NCBI RefSeq assembly: GCF_023898865.1
Contig: NZ_JAGSOV010000024.1
Span: 90,907 to 154,906 of the forward strand
DNA length: 64,000 nucleotides
Source of the DNA: Pseudonocardia humida
GTDB lineage: Bacteria; Actinomycetota; Actinomycetes; Mycobacteriales; Pseudonocardiaceae
Reading direction: 5' to 3'
Shown: piece after piece, positions 1 to 8,519 of the stretch
Layout: each line of letters opens with the position of its first letter
Numbering within the stretch: position 1 is the stretch's first letter
Program-made: the position numbers and the translations under genes
The notes under the pieces: generated by a model
What the model was told of the DNA's origin: nothing
Seen by the model: the letters and a program-made list of their open reading frames with translations, nothing else
Database searches by the model: none

Positions 1-319
1 CGAGCGCCGGATCCCGCTGGAGGTCTGCCCGTCGTCGAACGCGGCGCTCGGGCTCGTCGGCTCGCTCGCCGGGCACCCGCTGGCCCGGATGCTGGCCGCC
101 GGGCTGACCGTGGCGGTCGGCACCGACGTCCCGGACGTCACCGGCCGCGACCTCACCGCCGAGCTGGCCGCGGTGCGCGACACCCTCGAGCTCGACGACG
201 CGGCGATCGCCGGGCTCAACCGCACCGCGATCGACGCCTCCTTCGCGCCCGCGGCGGTGAAGGCCGAGCTGCACCGGGGGACGGCGCGGTGGCTGGACGG
301 CGTCCCGGACCCGGCGTAG
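1..319 (+). CDS. add: Adenosine deaminase, C-terminal part (5' end outside window)
   Basis: The reading frame is open from the window edge and ends at 319, giving the last ~105 residues. The order PLEVCPSSN, a short helix, then VAVGTDVPD matches the end of the adenosine/AMP deaminase TIM barrel, where the SSN segment and the late TD pair (a zinc-ligand Asp) sit. The rest is the C-terminal helical cap (ELAAVRD, LNRTAIDASFA). The enzyme converts adenosine to inosine in purine salvage. The start and the first zinc-binding HxH lie upstream, so completeness cannot be judged. The family assignment is fairly secure; adenosine versus another aminohydrolase substrate is inferred. Confidence 0.82.
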   Translation, partial: ERRIPLEVCPSSNAALGLVGSLAGHPLARMLAAGLTVAVGTDVPDVTGRDLTAELAAVRDTLELDDAAIAGLNRTAIDASFAPAAVKAELHRGTARWLDGVPDPA

Positions 320-529
320 CCCCCGACGGCCCGCCGCGTCAGCTCGGCGCGTGGACCAGCTCCACCCGTGGCGAACGGCATCGGCTCGGTGATGTCGCGG
401 AGCCCGGTGCGGTGACGACACCGTGGGCGGGAAGTGGCTCACGCCCGTCAGCGCGACACCCGCCCGAGTACCGGCTCGACGATCGGGCCGCGGCCAAGGC
501 CGGAGGCGGGCAGCGACGGCGGGCTGCGG

Positions 530-1000
530 TCAGCCTGCGATGAGATCGCGGACCAGGGCCGCAGCGGCGACGGCCAGGCCCGCCACGGCGATGATGCGCT
601 CGGTGCGGCGGTTCGCTGCGTCCGACGGCGACGGACGGGGTGCGGGTGCGGGAGCGCCGCCGCGACCACCGCTGCGTGGCGATCCGACGGGGCGGGGCCA
701 CATCAGTCGGGGCAGCCCCAGCGCCCCGTCGCGGACGAAGAGCGGCACCGACCGCCACTTGGCGCCGCGATGGAAACCGCAACTGCCCCACAGGCCGGCG
801 ACCGAGTGGTTGCACGGGCTGCCGCTCGCCGTCTCGGCGCGGCACTGGGTGGTCCTGGCGAACAGGACGTAGATCACCCACGTCAGCGCGACGATGCCCG
901 CCGCGTCCCAGGTGCCTTGCGCGGCCAGCAGGCCGGCCGCACCGGCCAGCACCCAACCCCACGCGCGGAAGGTCGAGCGCCGCGATCGTGTCCCCACCAC
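530..1000 (-). CDS. Small membrane protein with Cys/His cluster, unknown function
   Basis: A 156-residue protein with two hydrophobic helices near the N-terminus (WVLAGAAGLLAAQ and GIVALTWVIYVLF), a central segment rich in Cys and His (CRAE..SPCNHSVAGLWGSCGFHRG) and a third helix at the C-terminus (IIAVAGLAVAAAALV). The spacing C-x8-C-N-H...C-x2-H looks like a metal site, but I do not recognise the family with certainty. Two GTG codons compete for the start (1000 and 997). A GGAGGT sequence at about 1004-1009 fits the second better. It converges with add. The 210 bp between the two genes hold no supportable gene. Confidence 0.6.
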   Translation of the reverse strand: MVGTRSRRSTFRAWGWVLAGAAGLLAAQGTWDAAGIVALTWVIYVLFARTTQCRAETASGSPCNHSVAGLWGSCGFHRGAKWRSVPLFVRDGALGLPRLMWPRPVGSPRSGGRGGAPAPAPRPSPSDAANRRTERIIAVAGLAVAAAALVRDLIAG

Positions 1001-1083
1001 TACCTCCGGACGTCCCGCGGCCGCGGGCGCGACCGCCGAGGGCAGGACCGGGCGCCGTCGACGACGGATACCCGGTTGCGCGG

Positions 1084-1575
1084 TCAGCCCGAAGTGGCGG
1101 CGTTGACGGCGTCTTCGGCCAGATCGAGGGCTCGTCCCACTCGGCCGATCGGCTCGGCCTGGGAGATGACGACCGTGCTGCCCTCACGGGCCGACTCGTA
1201 GGCGACGCCGTCGAAGCCCGTGTCGTCCCCCCGGCCGTCGCGGGCGAGCGGGCGGACCGTGCCGGTGCCCTTGCCGTCGATCAGCTCCTGGTACCGCACA
1301 GCCAGGTCGATGTCGGGCATGTCCACCGACGTGACGGCCACGCGCACGACTCCGCGACGCCCGTCGCGGATCTCGAACAATGCTCTGAACAGCGCCTCGC
1401 ACGGGTGCTGCAGGAAGAACTCGCGCACCTGGCCGGTGGCGTGGGCGGCGCAGTCGTCGTCGGCGCGGGCGGACGGTCGATCGACCTGGTCGGCCAGCCG
1501 TTCGAGGCGCGCTGCGACTCGGGCGGTATCGGCGTCCCGGGCCACCGCTCGCTCGCCGTCGGGCAGGCCGTGCAC
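1084..1575 (-). CDS. Conserved actinobacterial protein of unknown function
   Basis: A 163-residue protein. The best part is residues ~40-140: [41 protein letters not shown], then [16 protein letters not shown] and [11 protein letters not shown]. This order resembles a family common in Actinobacteria in which an N-terminal helix precedes a HPC...R segment and a D-MP-D motif. I cannot assign a function. The frame stays open upstream of 1575 without a better ATG or GTG, so this GTG is a working start. The first ~50 codons lie opposite the cold-shock-like frame at 1441-1731, so at least one of the two frames is probably not intact here. Confidence 0.6.
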   Translation of the reverse strand: MHGLPDGERAVARDADTARVAARLERLADQVDRPSARADDDCAAHATGQVREFFLQHPCEALFRALFEIRDGRRGVVRVAVTSVDMPDIDLAVRYQELIDGKGTGTVRPLARDGRGDDTGFDGVAYESAREGSTVVISQAEPIGRVGRALDLAEDAVNAATSG

Positions 1576-1731
1576 CTGGAGTACGAACGCGCCGAGCAGG
1601 ACGGGTACCGGTTCCGGGCCGTGCGGGCGTGGCCCCCGGGCGCGGAGCCCGTCGACCCGACGGCGGGCGGGTCGTCGAGTGCCTACCGCAGCAGCCTGAC
1701 AGTGGCCCGGGACGACGAGCCGGACCGCTGA
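1441..1731 (+). pseudogene. Cold-shock-domain-like protein, probably a 5'-truncated remnant
   Basis: The last ~60 codons read like the second half of an actinobacterial cold-shock-like protein: [33 protein letters not shown], then a Pro/Ser-rich tail. In that family the GYRSL...G..V.....EQDGY..RAV.VWP order is typical. The expected front half (a GWGV...WVHFS-type RNP strand) is missing; in its place is sequence that also reads as the N-terminus of the opposite-strand gene at 1084-1575. No convincing start or ribosome site is present; GTG 1441 is a placeholder. I therefore call a remnant, but a short intact gene cannot be excluded. Confidence 0.4.
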
Positions 1732-1745
1732 GCGGGGCCGGCACG

Positions 1746-1751
1746 TACCGT
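1746..1751 (+). promoter_or_regulatory. -10-like element TACCGT, 6 nt before the cobQ GTG
   Basis: TACCGT followed by six bases and GTG (1758). This spacing would put the transcription start at or next to the start codon, so cobQ is probably translated from a leaderless mRNA. No Shine-Dalgarno sequence lies upstream of the GTG. This is inferred from spacing and from many similar sites in the window. Confidence 0.5.
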
Positions 1752-1757
1752 GCCGGC

Positions 1758-3290
1758 GTGGGACTGCGTGGGGCGCTGCTGGTGGCCGGGACGACGTCGG
1801 ACGCGGGCAAGAGCGCGCTGGTGGCGGGGATCTGCCGGTGGCTGGCCCGGCGCGGGGTGGCGGTGGCGCCGTTCAAGGCGCAGAACATGTCCAACAACTC
1901 GGTGGTCACCGCCGACGGCGGCGAGATCGGGAGGGCGCAGGCCATGCAGGCGCAGGCCTGCGGGCTGGCGCCGAGCGTGGCGTTCAACCCCGTGCTGCTC
2001 AAACCGGGCAGCGACCGCAGCGCGCAGGTGGTGGTGCTCGGGCGCGTCGACGGGACGGTGAGCGCGCGGTCCTACCGCGACCGCAAGGCCGCCCTGCTGG
2101 ACGTGGTCACCGACACGCTCGCCGAGGTGCGCAGCCGCTACGACGTCGTGGTCTGCGAGGGCGCCGGGTCGCCCGCGGAGATCAACCTGCGGGGCACCGA
2201 CATCGCCAACATGGGGTTGGCGCAGGCGGCCGACCTGCCGGTCGTCGTGGTCGGCGACATCGACCGGGGCGGCGTGCTCGCCCACCTGTTCGGCACCGTG
2301 GCCGTCCTGGACCCGGCCGACCAGGCCCGCGTCGCCGGGTTCGTGATCAACAAGTTCCGCGGCGACCCGAGCCTGCTCACCCCCGGCCTCGACCAGCTGC
2401 GCGCGCTGACCGGGCGCCCGACGCTCGGGGTGGTGCCGTGGGCCGACGGGCTGTGGCTGGACGCGGAGGACTCGCTGGCCGCGGTGGCCGACGGCGTGCT
2501 CGGTCGCCCGGCGGCGCCACGGGGGGAGCAGTGGCTGCGGGTGGCGGTCGTGCGGCTGCCCCGGATGTCCAACAGCACCGACGCCGAGGCGCTGGCCTGC
2601 GAACCCGGCGTCGCGGTGCGCTACGTGACCGAGCCGTCGCGGCTGGCCGACGCCGACCTCGTCGTGCTGCCCGGCACGAAGTCGACCGCGTCCGACCTCG
2701 GGTGGCTGCGCCGCACCGGGCTGGCCGACGCCGTACTGGCGCACGCCCGCGCGGGACGGCCCGTGCTCGGCGTCTGCGGCGGCTACCAGATGCTGGGCCG
2801 GCGGATCGCCGACCCGCACGACGTCGAGGGCGGGTCGGCCGACGGGCTCGGGCTGCTCGACCTGGAGGTCGAGTTCGTGCCCGACAAGCACCTCGGGCGC
2901 CCGACGGGCACGGCGTGGGGCGAGCCCGTGCACGGCTACGAGATCCACCACGGCCGCGTCGTCCGCTCGGCCGACCCGCCCCTGCTGCGCGGCACCACCG
3001 GCCCGGACGCGGGCTCGGACGCAGGGGCGGTCGTCGGCACGCACTGGCACGGCCTGCTGGAGAACGACCGGTTCCGCCGCGTCCTGCTGGGGCGCGCCGC
3101 CGAGCAGGCCGGGCGCAGCGGCTTCCGCGCGGCCCCCGACACCGACTTCGCCGCCGAGCGCTCCGCCCAGCTCGACCTGCTCGGCGACCTCGTCGAGCAG
3201 CACCTCGACACCGCGGCCCTCGAGCACCTCATCGCCCACGGCTCCCCGCCGGGCCTGCCCACCGTCCGCACCCACCTCGCCGACCGCTGA
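1758..3290 (+). CDS. cobQ: Cobyric acid synthase (adenosylcobyrinate amide transferase)
   Basis: A 510-residue CobQ/CbiP amidotransferase, normal length. It amidates four side chains of adenosylcobyrinic a,c-diamide using glutamine and ATP. The N-terminal dethiobiotin-synthetase-like domain shows [14 protein letters not shown] (residues ~9-22) and [11 protein letters not shown]. The C-terminal type 1 glutaminase domain shows [10 protein letters not shown] with the nucleophile Cys and GYEIHHG; the catalytic His is likely in [13 protein letters not shown] 1758 is chosen because the protein then begins right at the P-loop strand, as in relatives. The chelatase gene follows 87 bp downstream on the same strand. 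Confidence 0.96.
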   Translation: MGLRGALLVAGTTSDAGKSALVAGICRWLARRGVAVAPFKAQNMSNNSVVTADGGEIGRAQAMQAQACGLAPSVAFNPVLLKPGSDRSAQVVVLGRVDGTVSARSYRDRKAALLDVVTDTLAEVRSRYDVVVCEGAGSPAEINLRGTDIANMGLAQAADLPVVVVGDIDRGGVLAHLFGTVAVLDPADQARVAGFVINKFRGDPSLLTPGLDQLRALTGRPTLGVVPWADGLWLDAEDSLAAVADGVLGRPAAPRGEQWLRVAVVRLPRMSNSTDAEALACEPGVAVRYVTEPSRLADADLVVLPGTKSTASDLGWLRRTGLADAVLAHARAGRPVLGVCGGYQMLGRRIADPHDVEGGSADGLGLLDLEVEFVPDKHLGRPTGTAWGEPVHGYEIHHGRVVRSADPPLLRGTTGPDAGSDAGAVVGTHWHGLLENDRFRRVLLGRAAEQAGRSGFRAAPDTDFAAERSAQLDLLGDLVEQHLDTAALEHLIAHGSPPGLPTVRTHLADR

Positions 3291-3377
3291 CGCCTCCCCG
3301 GGGCCCTCGTGGCAAGGGCGATGGGATCGGTCACGAGGGGGGCGCGGGGGTGGCGCGGCTCTGGCAGGGTCGCGATC

Positions 3378-5447
3378 GTGACGACCGCACCGACGCTGCC
3401 GGGCTTCCCGTTCTCCGCCGTGGTCGGCCACGACGACCTGCGGTTGGCGCTGCTGCTCAACGCGGTGCACCCGGGCGTGGGCGGGGTGCTGGTGCGGGGG
3501 GAGAAGGGCACCGCCAAGTCGACGGCGGTCCGCGCGCTGGCCGCGCTGCTGCCGGAGCTGGCCGTGGTGCCCGGCTGCCGCTTCGGCTGCGACCCGGCCG
3601 ACCCCGACCCGTCCTGCCCGGACGGCCCGCACGCGCCGGCCGGCCCGCCGGAGCACCGCTCGGCCCGGCTGGTCGAGCTGCCCGTGGGCGCCACCGAGGA
3701 CCGGCTGGTCGGCTCGCTCGACCTGGAGCGCGCGCTGTCCGAGGGCGTGCGCGCCTACCAGCCGGGCCTGCTGGCCGACGCCCACCGCGGGGTCCTCTAC
3801 GTCGACGAGGTCAACCTGCTGCACGACCACCTCGTCGACCTGCTGCTGGACGCGGCCGCGATGGGCCGTGCGCACGTCGAGCGCGACGGCGTCTCGGTCT
3901 CGCACGCGTCGCGGTTCCTGCTGGTCGGCACGATGAACCCGGAGGAGGGCGAGCTGCGCCCCCAGCTGCTCGACCGGTTCGGGCTCGCCGTGGAGGTGCG
4001 GGCCGCGCGGGACGTCGACACGCGCGTCGAGGTGGTGCGCAGGCGGCTGGCCTTCGAGGACGACCCGGCCGGCTTCGCGGCGCGCTGGGTCGACGCCGAG
4101 CGCGCCACCGCCGAGCGGATCGCCGCCGCCCGCACCCGGGTCGCCTCGGTGGTGCTGCCCGACGCCGAGCTGCGCCGGATCGCGTCGGTCTGCGCCGCGT
4201 TCGACGTCGACGGGATGCGCGCCGACCTGGTCATCGCCCGCGCGGCCGCGGCGCACGCCGCCTGGCGGGGCGCCGGCGCCGTCGCCGAGGAGGACGTGCG
4301 GGTGGCGGCCCGGCTGGCGCTGCCGCACCGGCGCCGGCGCGACCCGTTCGACGAGCCGGGCGTCGACGAGCAGGCCCTGGACGACGCGCTGCGCGAGGCG
4401 GGCGAGCAGGAGCCACCGGACGAGCCGGAGGGCCCCGACGGTGGTCCGGACGGCCCCGACGACGGCCCCGGCCCGGACGGCCCCACCGGCCCCCCGCCCG
4501 GACGGGGCGCGGAGCCGCAGGGCCCGGCCGAGCCCCCGACCGAGGCGCCCCCGACCGAGCCGCCGGCCCAGCCGCCGCGGGCCGGCGGGGACGGTCCGAC
4601 GGGCGTGGCGTCGCCGGGGGAGACGTTCCGCGCCCGCCGGCTGGAGGTGCCCGGGGTCGGCGAGGGCGCCCCCGGGAAGCGCTCGCGCGCCCGCACCGAC
4701 TCCGGCCGCGTGGTCCGCGCCTCGGGGGCGCGCCCGACCAGGGCGGCCGATGTGCACCTGGCGGCCACCGTCCTGGCCGCCGCGCCCCACCAGCGGGTCC
4801 GCGGGCGCTGCGGGGGTCGGCTGCGGCTGCGCCCCGACGACCTGCGCCACGCCGTGCGCGAGGGCCGCGAGGGCAACCTGGTGCTGTTCGTGGTGGACGC
4901 CTCCGGCTCGATGGCCGCCCGCACGCGGATGACCGCGGTCACCGGGGCGGTCCTCTCGCTGCTGCGCGACGCCTACGAGCGCCGCGACCGGGTCGGGCTG
5001 GTCAGCTTCCGGGCCCGCGAGGCGCAGGTCGTGCTGCCGCCGACGTCGAGCGTCCCGGCCGCGCAGGTGCGGCTGGCCGACCTGCGCACCGGGGGGCGCA
5101 CCCCGCTGGCCGACGGCCTGCTGCGGGCCCGCCGGGTGCTGGAGGTCGAGCGGCTGCGCGACCCGCGCCGCCGCCCGCTGGTGGTGCTGCTCACCGACGG
5201 CCGGGCCACGGTGCCCGCCCGCGCCGGCAACGACCCGGTGCACGACGCCTGCCGGGCCGCCGCTCTGCTGGCGGCCGACGGCGTGGCGACGATCGTGGTG
5301 GACTGCGAGAGCGGCCCGGTGCGCCTGGGCCTGGCGGCCAGGGTGGCCGCCGCGGCCGGCGCCGAGCTGGTCGGGGTCGGCGCGCTGTCGGCCGACCGCG
5401 TGGTCGACGTGGTCAACCGGGGTCGTGCAAGGAGAACGGGGCTATGA
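3378..5447 (+). CDS. Fused ChlI/ChlD-type metal chelatase AAA+/VWA subunit (putative cobaltochelatase)
   Basis: A 689-residue protein joining two chelatase subunits. The AAA+ part (~1-330) has [14 protein letters not shown] (Walker A), [11 protein letters not shown] (Walker B) and [19 protein letters not shown] (sensor 1/arginine region). A Pro/Asp/Gly-rich linker (~345-430) follows. The C-terminal von Willebrand A domain (~490-689) has [14 protein letters not shown], a DxSxS metal site, and [11 protein letters not shown]. Such I+D fusions sit in cobalamin clusters of Actinobacteria and are thought to power metal insertion with a CobN-type subunit, which is not in this window. The GTG at 3378 lies 7 nt after CAGGGT, a leaderless layout; the frame is open further upstream but that part is unlike the family. 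Confidence 0.9.
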   Translation: MTTAPTLPGFPFSAVVGHDDLRLALLLNAVHPGVGGVLVRGEKGTAKSTAVRALAALLPELAVVPGCRFGCDPADPDPSCPDGPHAPAGPPEHRSARLVELPVGATEDRLVGSLDLERALSEGVRAYQPGLLADAHRGVLYVDEVNLLHDHLVDLLLDAAAMGRAHVERDGVSVSHASRFLLVGTMNPEEGELRPQLLDRFGLAVEVRAARDVDTRVEVVRRRLAFEDDPAGFAARWVDAERATAERIAAARTRVASVVLPDAELRRIASVCAAFDVDGMRADLVIARAAAAHAAWRGAGAVAEEDVRVAARLALPHRRRRDPFDEPGVDEQALDDALREAGEQEPPDEPEGPDGGPDGPDDGPGPDGPTGPPPGRGAEPQGPAEPPTEAPPTEPPAQPPRAGGDGPTGVASPGETFRARRLEVPGVGEGAPGKRSRARTDSGRVVRASGARPTRAADVHLAATVLAAAPHQRVRGRCGGRLRLRPDDLRHAVREGREGNLVLFVVDASGSMAARTRMTAVTGAVLSLLRDAYERRDRVGLVSFRAREAQVVLPPTSSVPAAQVRLADLRTGGRTPLADGLLRARRVLEVERLRDPRRRPLVVLLTDGRATVPARAGNDPVHDACRAAALLAADGVATIVVDCESGPVRLGLAARVAAAAGAELVGVGALSADRVVDVVNRGRARRTGL

Positions 5448-5485
5448 CCCTGTTTCCCACGCACGACCGGAACTGAGGAGGGCGG

Positions 5486-6100
5486 ATGCCGCAGGGGCGG
5501 GTGACGACGACCCCGGACGACGGGCTGACCACCAGGCAGCGCCGCAACCGGCCGCTGGTGATCGTGCACACCGGGGAGATGAAGGGGAAGTCGACCGCGG
5601 CGTTCGGGTTGGCGCTGCGCGGCTGGAGCCAGGGCTGGTCGATCGCGGTGTTCCAGTTCGTGAAGTCGGCGAAGTGGAAGGTCGGCGAGGAGGAGGCGTT
5701 CCGCGCGCTGGGCGCGGTGCACGCCGAGCACGGCACCGGCGGTCCGGTCGAGTGGCACAAGATGGGCGTGGGCTGGTCGTGGACCCGCAAGCGGGGCAGC
5801 GAGCAGGACCACGCCGCCGACGCCGCCGCGGGCTGGGCGGAGATCCGCCGCCGGATCGAGGCGGGCGCGCACGACATGTACGTGCTCGACGAGTTCACCT
5901 ACCCGCTCAAGTGGGGCTGGGTGGACGTCGACGAGGTCGTGGAGGTGCTCGCCGCCCGTCCGGGGCACCAGCACGTGGTGGTCACCGGCCGGGACGCCCC
6001 GGCCGCGCTCATCGAGGCCGCCGACCTGGTCATGCAGACCACCAAGGTCAAGCACCCGATGGACGCCGGGCAGAAGGGCCAGCGCGGCATCGAGTGGTGA
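5486..6100 (+). CDS. cobO: Cob(I)yrinic acid a,c-diamide adenosyltransferase
   Basis: A 204-residue CobA/CobO/BtuR enzyme of normal length that transfers the adenosyl group of ATP to reduced corrinoid. The diagnostic P-loop is VIVHTGEMKGKSTAAFG (residues ~28-44). Further family marks are QFVKSAKWKVGEE, HKMGVGWSWTRK, and the late VVTGRDAP...DLVMQTTKVKHP..AGQKGQRGIEW end. The ATG is preceded by GAGGAGG, a good ribosome site. The chelatase ends 38 bp upstream, so the two are very likely co-transcribed. Confidence 0.97.
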   Translation: MPQGRVTTTPDDGLTTRQRRNRPLVIVHTGEMKGKSTAAFGLALRGWSQGWSIAVFQFVKSAKWKVGEEEAFRALGAVHAEHGTGGPVEWHKMGVGWSWTRKRGSEQDHAADAAAGWAEIRRRIEAGAHDMYVLDEFTYPLKWGWVDVDEVVEVLAARPGHQHVVVTGRDAPAALIEAADLVMQTTKVKHPMDAGQKGQRGIEW

Positions 6101-6164
6101 GCCCGTGTCCGCCACGAGCGGAACGGCCACCCGTCCGGCGCCGGCGGCTGCCATGATCGGCGGC

Positions 6165-6851
6165 GTGGACCTGCCGGCGTCGCTGCAGCGGATCGTGCTC
6201 CCCTTCGGCCAGTGCTACGCCTGGCGCGACGGCGACGAGGTCACCCTCGTCGACACCGGCCCGCCCGGGTCGGGGGAGGCCGTGGCGGCGGCGCTGGGCG
6301 GGCTCGGCCTCGACCGCGACGCCGTCGTGCGGATCGTGCTCACCCACCACCACCCCGACCACTCCGGGTCGGCCGCGGAGATCCGCGGCTGGAACGGGGC
6401 GGAGCTGGTGGCGCACGCGGCGGAAACCGCCGTTGTCCGCGGCGAGGCCGCGCCGCCGCCGCTGGACCTGCTGCCCGCCGAGCAGCAGCTGTGGGCCCAG
6501 CTCGGGGTGGACGACTCGGTCCCCCCGCCGCCCTGCCCGGTCGACCGCGAGGTCACCGGCGGCGAGGTGCTGCCGTTCGGGGGCGGCGCCACCGTGGTGC
6601 ACGGGCCCGGGCACACCCCCGGCAGCATCGCGCTGCACCTGCCCGGTCCGCGGGTGCTGTTCACCGGCGACACGGTGGCCGAGAGCCAGGGCGCGGTGAT
6701 CCTCGGGCCGTTCAACCTCGACCGGCAGCAGGCCCTCGCCGCGTTCCGCCGGCTGATCTCGTTCGACGTCGACGTCGCCCTGTTCGGCCACGGCGAGCCG
6801 GCCTCGGGTCCCGAGCTCCGGGCGGCGGTGCCCGGTCCCTTCGCGGGCTGA
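6165..6851 (+). CDS. Metallo-beta-lactamase-fold hydrolase
   Basis: About 228 residues with the MBL-fold metal motif THHHPDHSG (HxHxDH), a second His in VVHGPGHTPGS, the Asp in LFTGDTVAES, and a last His in LFGHGEP. These are the ligands of a di-metal site as in glyoxalase II-like and related hydrolases. The substrate is unknown. Start choice is open: GTG 6165 lies 7 nt after CATGAT, ATG 6153 is in frame, and GTG 6105 would add a low-complexity leader. The gene begins just after cobO but no role in corrinoid synthesis is evident. Confidence 0.85.
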   Translation: MDLPASLQRIVLPFGQCYAWRDGDEVTLVDTGPPGSGEAVAAALGGLGLDRDAVVRIVLTHHHPDHSGSAAEIRGWNGAELVAHAAETAVVRGEAAPPPLDLLPAEQQLWAQLGVDDSVPPPPCPVDREVTGGEVLPFGGGATVVHGPGHTPGSIALHLPGPRVLFTGDTVAESQGAVILGPFNLDRQQALAAFRRLISFDVDVALFGHGEPASGPELRAAVPGPFAG

Positions 6852-7514
6852 GCGGGCGAGGAGATCGATGGACCGGCTGACCGCGGGCTCGACGAGCGCA
6901 TCGACGACCTGGAGGCGCTGTACCAGGACCTGCACGCGCACCCGGAGCTGGCGTTCGAGGAGCGGCGCACGGCGGCACTGGTGGCCGGGCGGCTGGCCGC
7001 CGCGGGGTACGCGGTGACCACGGGCGTCGGCGGGACCGGGGTGGTCGGCGTGCTCGACAACGGCGCCGGCCCGACCGTCCTGCTGCGCGCCGACATGGAC
7101 GCGCTGCCCGTCCGCGAGGTCGAGCGCGTGCCGTACCGCGGCACCGCGACCGCCACCGACCCCGACGGCGCCACCGTGCCGGTGATGCACGCCTGCGGGC
7201 ACGACACCCACGTGACCGCGCTCGTCGGCGCCGTCGAACAGCTCGCGGCGACCCGCTCGGCGTGGTCGGGCCGGGTGCTGGCGGTCTTCCAGCCGGCCGA
7301 GGAGATCGGCGCCGGGGCCCGCGCGATGCTGGCCGACGGCTTCCTCGACCGGTTCCCCCGCTTCGACGTGGCCCTGGGCCAGCACATCACCTCCGCCCCC
7401 AGCGGGCACCTCTACGCCCGGCCCGGTGTGTTCATGGCGGCCGCGGACAGGCCACCGCGGCGCTGCTCGTCGCGGGCCGGGGCCTGGCTCGCCGCGGCCG
7501 ATCACAGAGGCTGA
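6852..7514 (+). pseudogene. M20-family amidohydrolase, frameshifted and 3'-truncated
   Basis: The middle is clearly an M20/AbgB-type amidohydrolase: DLHAHPELAFEERRT, LLRADMDALPV, MHACGHDTHVTALVG (metal ligands) and VFQPAEEIGAGA. Two lesions are visible. First, the natural start (ATG 6868, with GAGGAG before it) is in another frame: one extra base near 6889 would join MDRLTAG to LDERIDDLE. Second, after ...LYARPGVFMAAAD the sequence leaves the family and stops at 7514. The protein would be ~216 residues instead of ~400 and would lack the dimerisation domain and C-terminal metal ligands. Non-functional decay is likely; a sequencing error could explain the first lesion but not the second. Confidence 0.8.
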
Positions 7515-7533
7515 TCACCGGCCCGTCGCGGGG

Positions 7534-7539
7534 TAGTGT
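7534..7539 (+). promoter_or_regulatory. -10-like element TAGTGT for the aldo/keto reductase gene
   Basis: TAGTGT lies 8 nt before GTG 7548, the layout of a leaderless actinobacterial promoter. This marks 7548 rather than GTG 7536 as the start, and gives the reductase its own promoter inside the cobalamin region. Confidence 0.5.
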
Positions 7540-7547
7540 CGGGCCAC

Positions 7548-8519
7548 GTGGAGTACACGCGTCTGGGAGATTCCGGGCTGAAGGTCTCGCGCATCTGCCT
7601 GGGGATGATGAGCTACGGCACGCCGAAGTGGCGGGAGTGGGTGCTCGACCTCGACGCCTCCCGCCCGCTCGTGCGCAGCGCCGTCGACGCCGGCATCACC
7701 TTCTTCGACACCGCCGACATGTACTCGGCGGGCGTCAGCGAGGAGGTCACCGGCACGCTGCTGGGCGAGATGTTCGCCGACCGCGACGACTACGTGCTGG
7801 CCACCAAGGTCTTCATGCCCTCGGGCGAGGGCCCCAACGACCGCGGGCTCAACCGCAAGCACATCCTGGCCAGCATCGACAAGTCGCTGCGCAGGCTGGG
7901 CACCGACCACGTCGACCTGTACCAGATCCACCGCTGGGACCCGACCACCCCGATCGAGGAGACCATGGAGGCGCTGCACGACGTCGTGCGCGCCGGCAAG
8001 GCCCGCTACATCGGCGCCTCCAGCATGTACGCCTGGCAGTTCGCCAAGGCCCAGCACACCGCCGAGCTCGGCGGCTGGATCCGGTTCGCCTCCATGCAGG
8101 ACCACTACAACCTCGTCTACCGCGAGGAGGAGCGGGAGATGCACCCGCTCTGCCTCGACCAGGGCGTCGGGGTCATCCCGTGGAGCCCGCTGGCCCGCGG
8201 CCGGCTGGCCAAGCTGCCCGAGGAGCGCACCACCACCCGCTCGTCGAGCGACCCCATCGGCGACCGCATGTACACCGAGGCCGACGACGCCGTCGTGCAC
8301 GCCGTGGCCGACGTGGCCGAGGCGCGCGGCGTGCCGCTGGCCCAGGTCGCGCTGGCCTGGATGCTGCACAAGGACGCGGTCACCGCGCCGATCATCGGGG
8401 CGACCAAGCCCGGCCACGTCGAGGACGCCGTGGCCGCCGCCGACCTCGAGCTCAGCGACGAGGAGATCGCCGCGCTGGAGGGGCCCTACGTGCCGCACCC
8501 GGTGCTCGGGCACGAGTGA
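7548..8519 (+). CDS. Aldo/keto reductase
   Basis: A 323-residue NAD(P)H-dependent aldo/keto reductase of the YghZ/Tas-like branch, normal length. It starts EYTRLGDSGLKVSRICLGMMSYG. The catalytic tetrad is visible: Asp and Tyr in FFDTADMYSAG, Lys in YVLATKVF, His in LYQIHRWDP. The C-terminal cofactor loop has WSPLARGRLA and APIIGATKPGHVEDAV. The substrate is not predictable. It sits between the broken amidohydrolase and cobB, and its stop overlaps the cobB start (GAGTGAC), so it and cobB are probably co-transcribed although no corrinoid role is known for this family. Confidence 0.93.
   Translation: MEYTRLGDSGLKVSRICLGMMSYGTPKWREWVLDLDASRPLVRSAVDAGITFFDTADMYSAGVSEEVTGTLLGEMFADRDDYVLATKVFMPSGEGPNDRGLNRKHILASIDKSLRRLGTDHVDLYQIHRWDPTTPIEETMEALHDVVRAGKARYIGASSMYAWQFAKAQHTAELGGWIRFASMQDHYNLVYREEEREMHPLCLDQGVGVIPWSPLARGRLAKLPEERTTTRSSSDPIGDRMYTEADDAVVHAVADVAEARGVPLAQVALAWMLHKDAVTAPIIGATKPGHVEDAVAAADLELSDEEIAALEGPYVPHPVLGHE

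Noticed and set aside
339..529. Possible gene end (…RVELVHAPS) between add and the small membrane protein
   Set aside because: Only a few residues look protein-like; upstream the frame has no domain, and it runs antisense or out of frame to the accepted gene.
1683..5476. Very long open frames on the opposite strand and in a shifted frame across cobQ and the chelatase
   Set aside because: They are side effects of very high GC: composition is Arg/Ala/Gly-rich without domains, while cobQ and the chelatase are unmistakable.
5444..5476. Ten-codon ORF ([10 protein letters not shown]) overlapping the chelatase stop with AAGGAG upstream
   Set aside because: The position is attractive for coupling to cobO, but the AAGGAG lies far upstream, and length and sequence give no further support.
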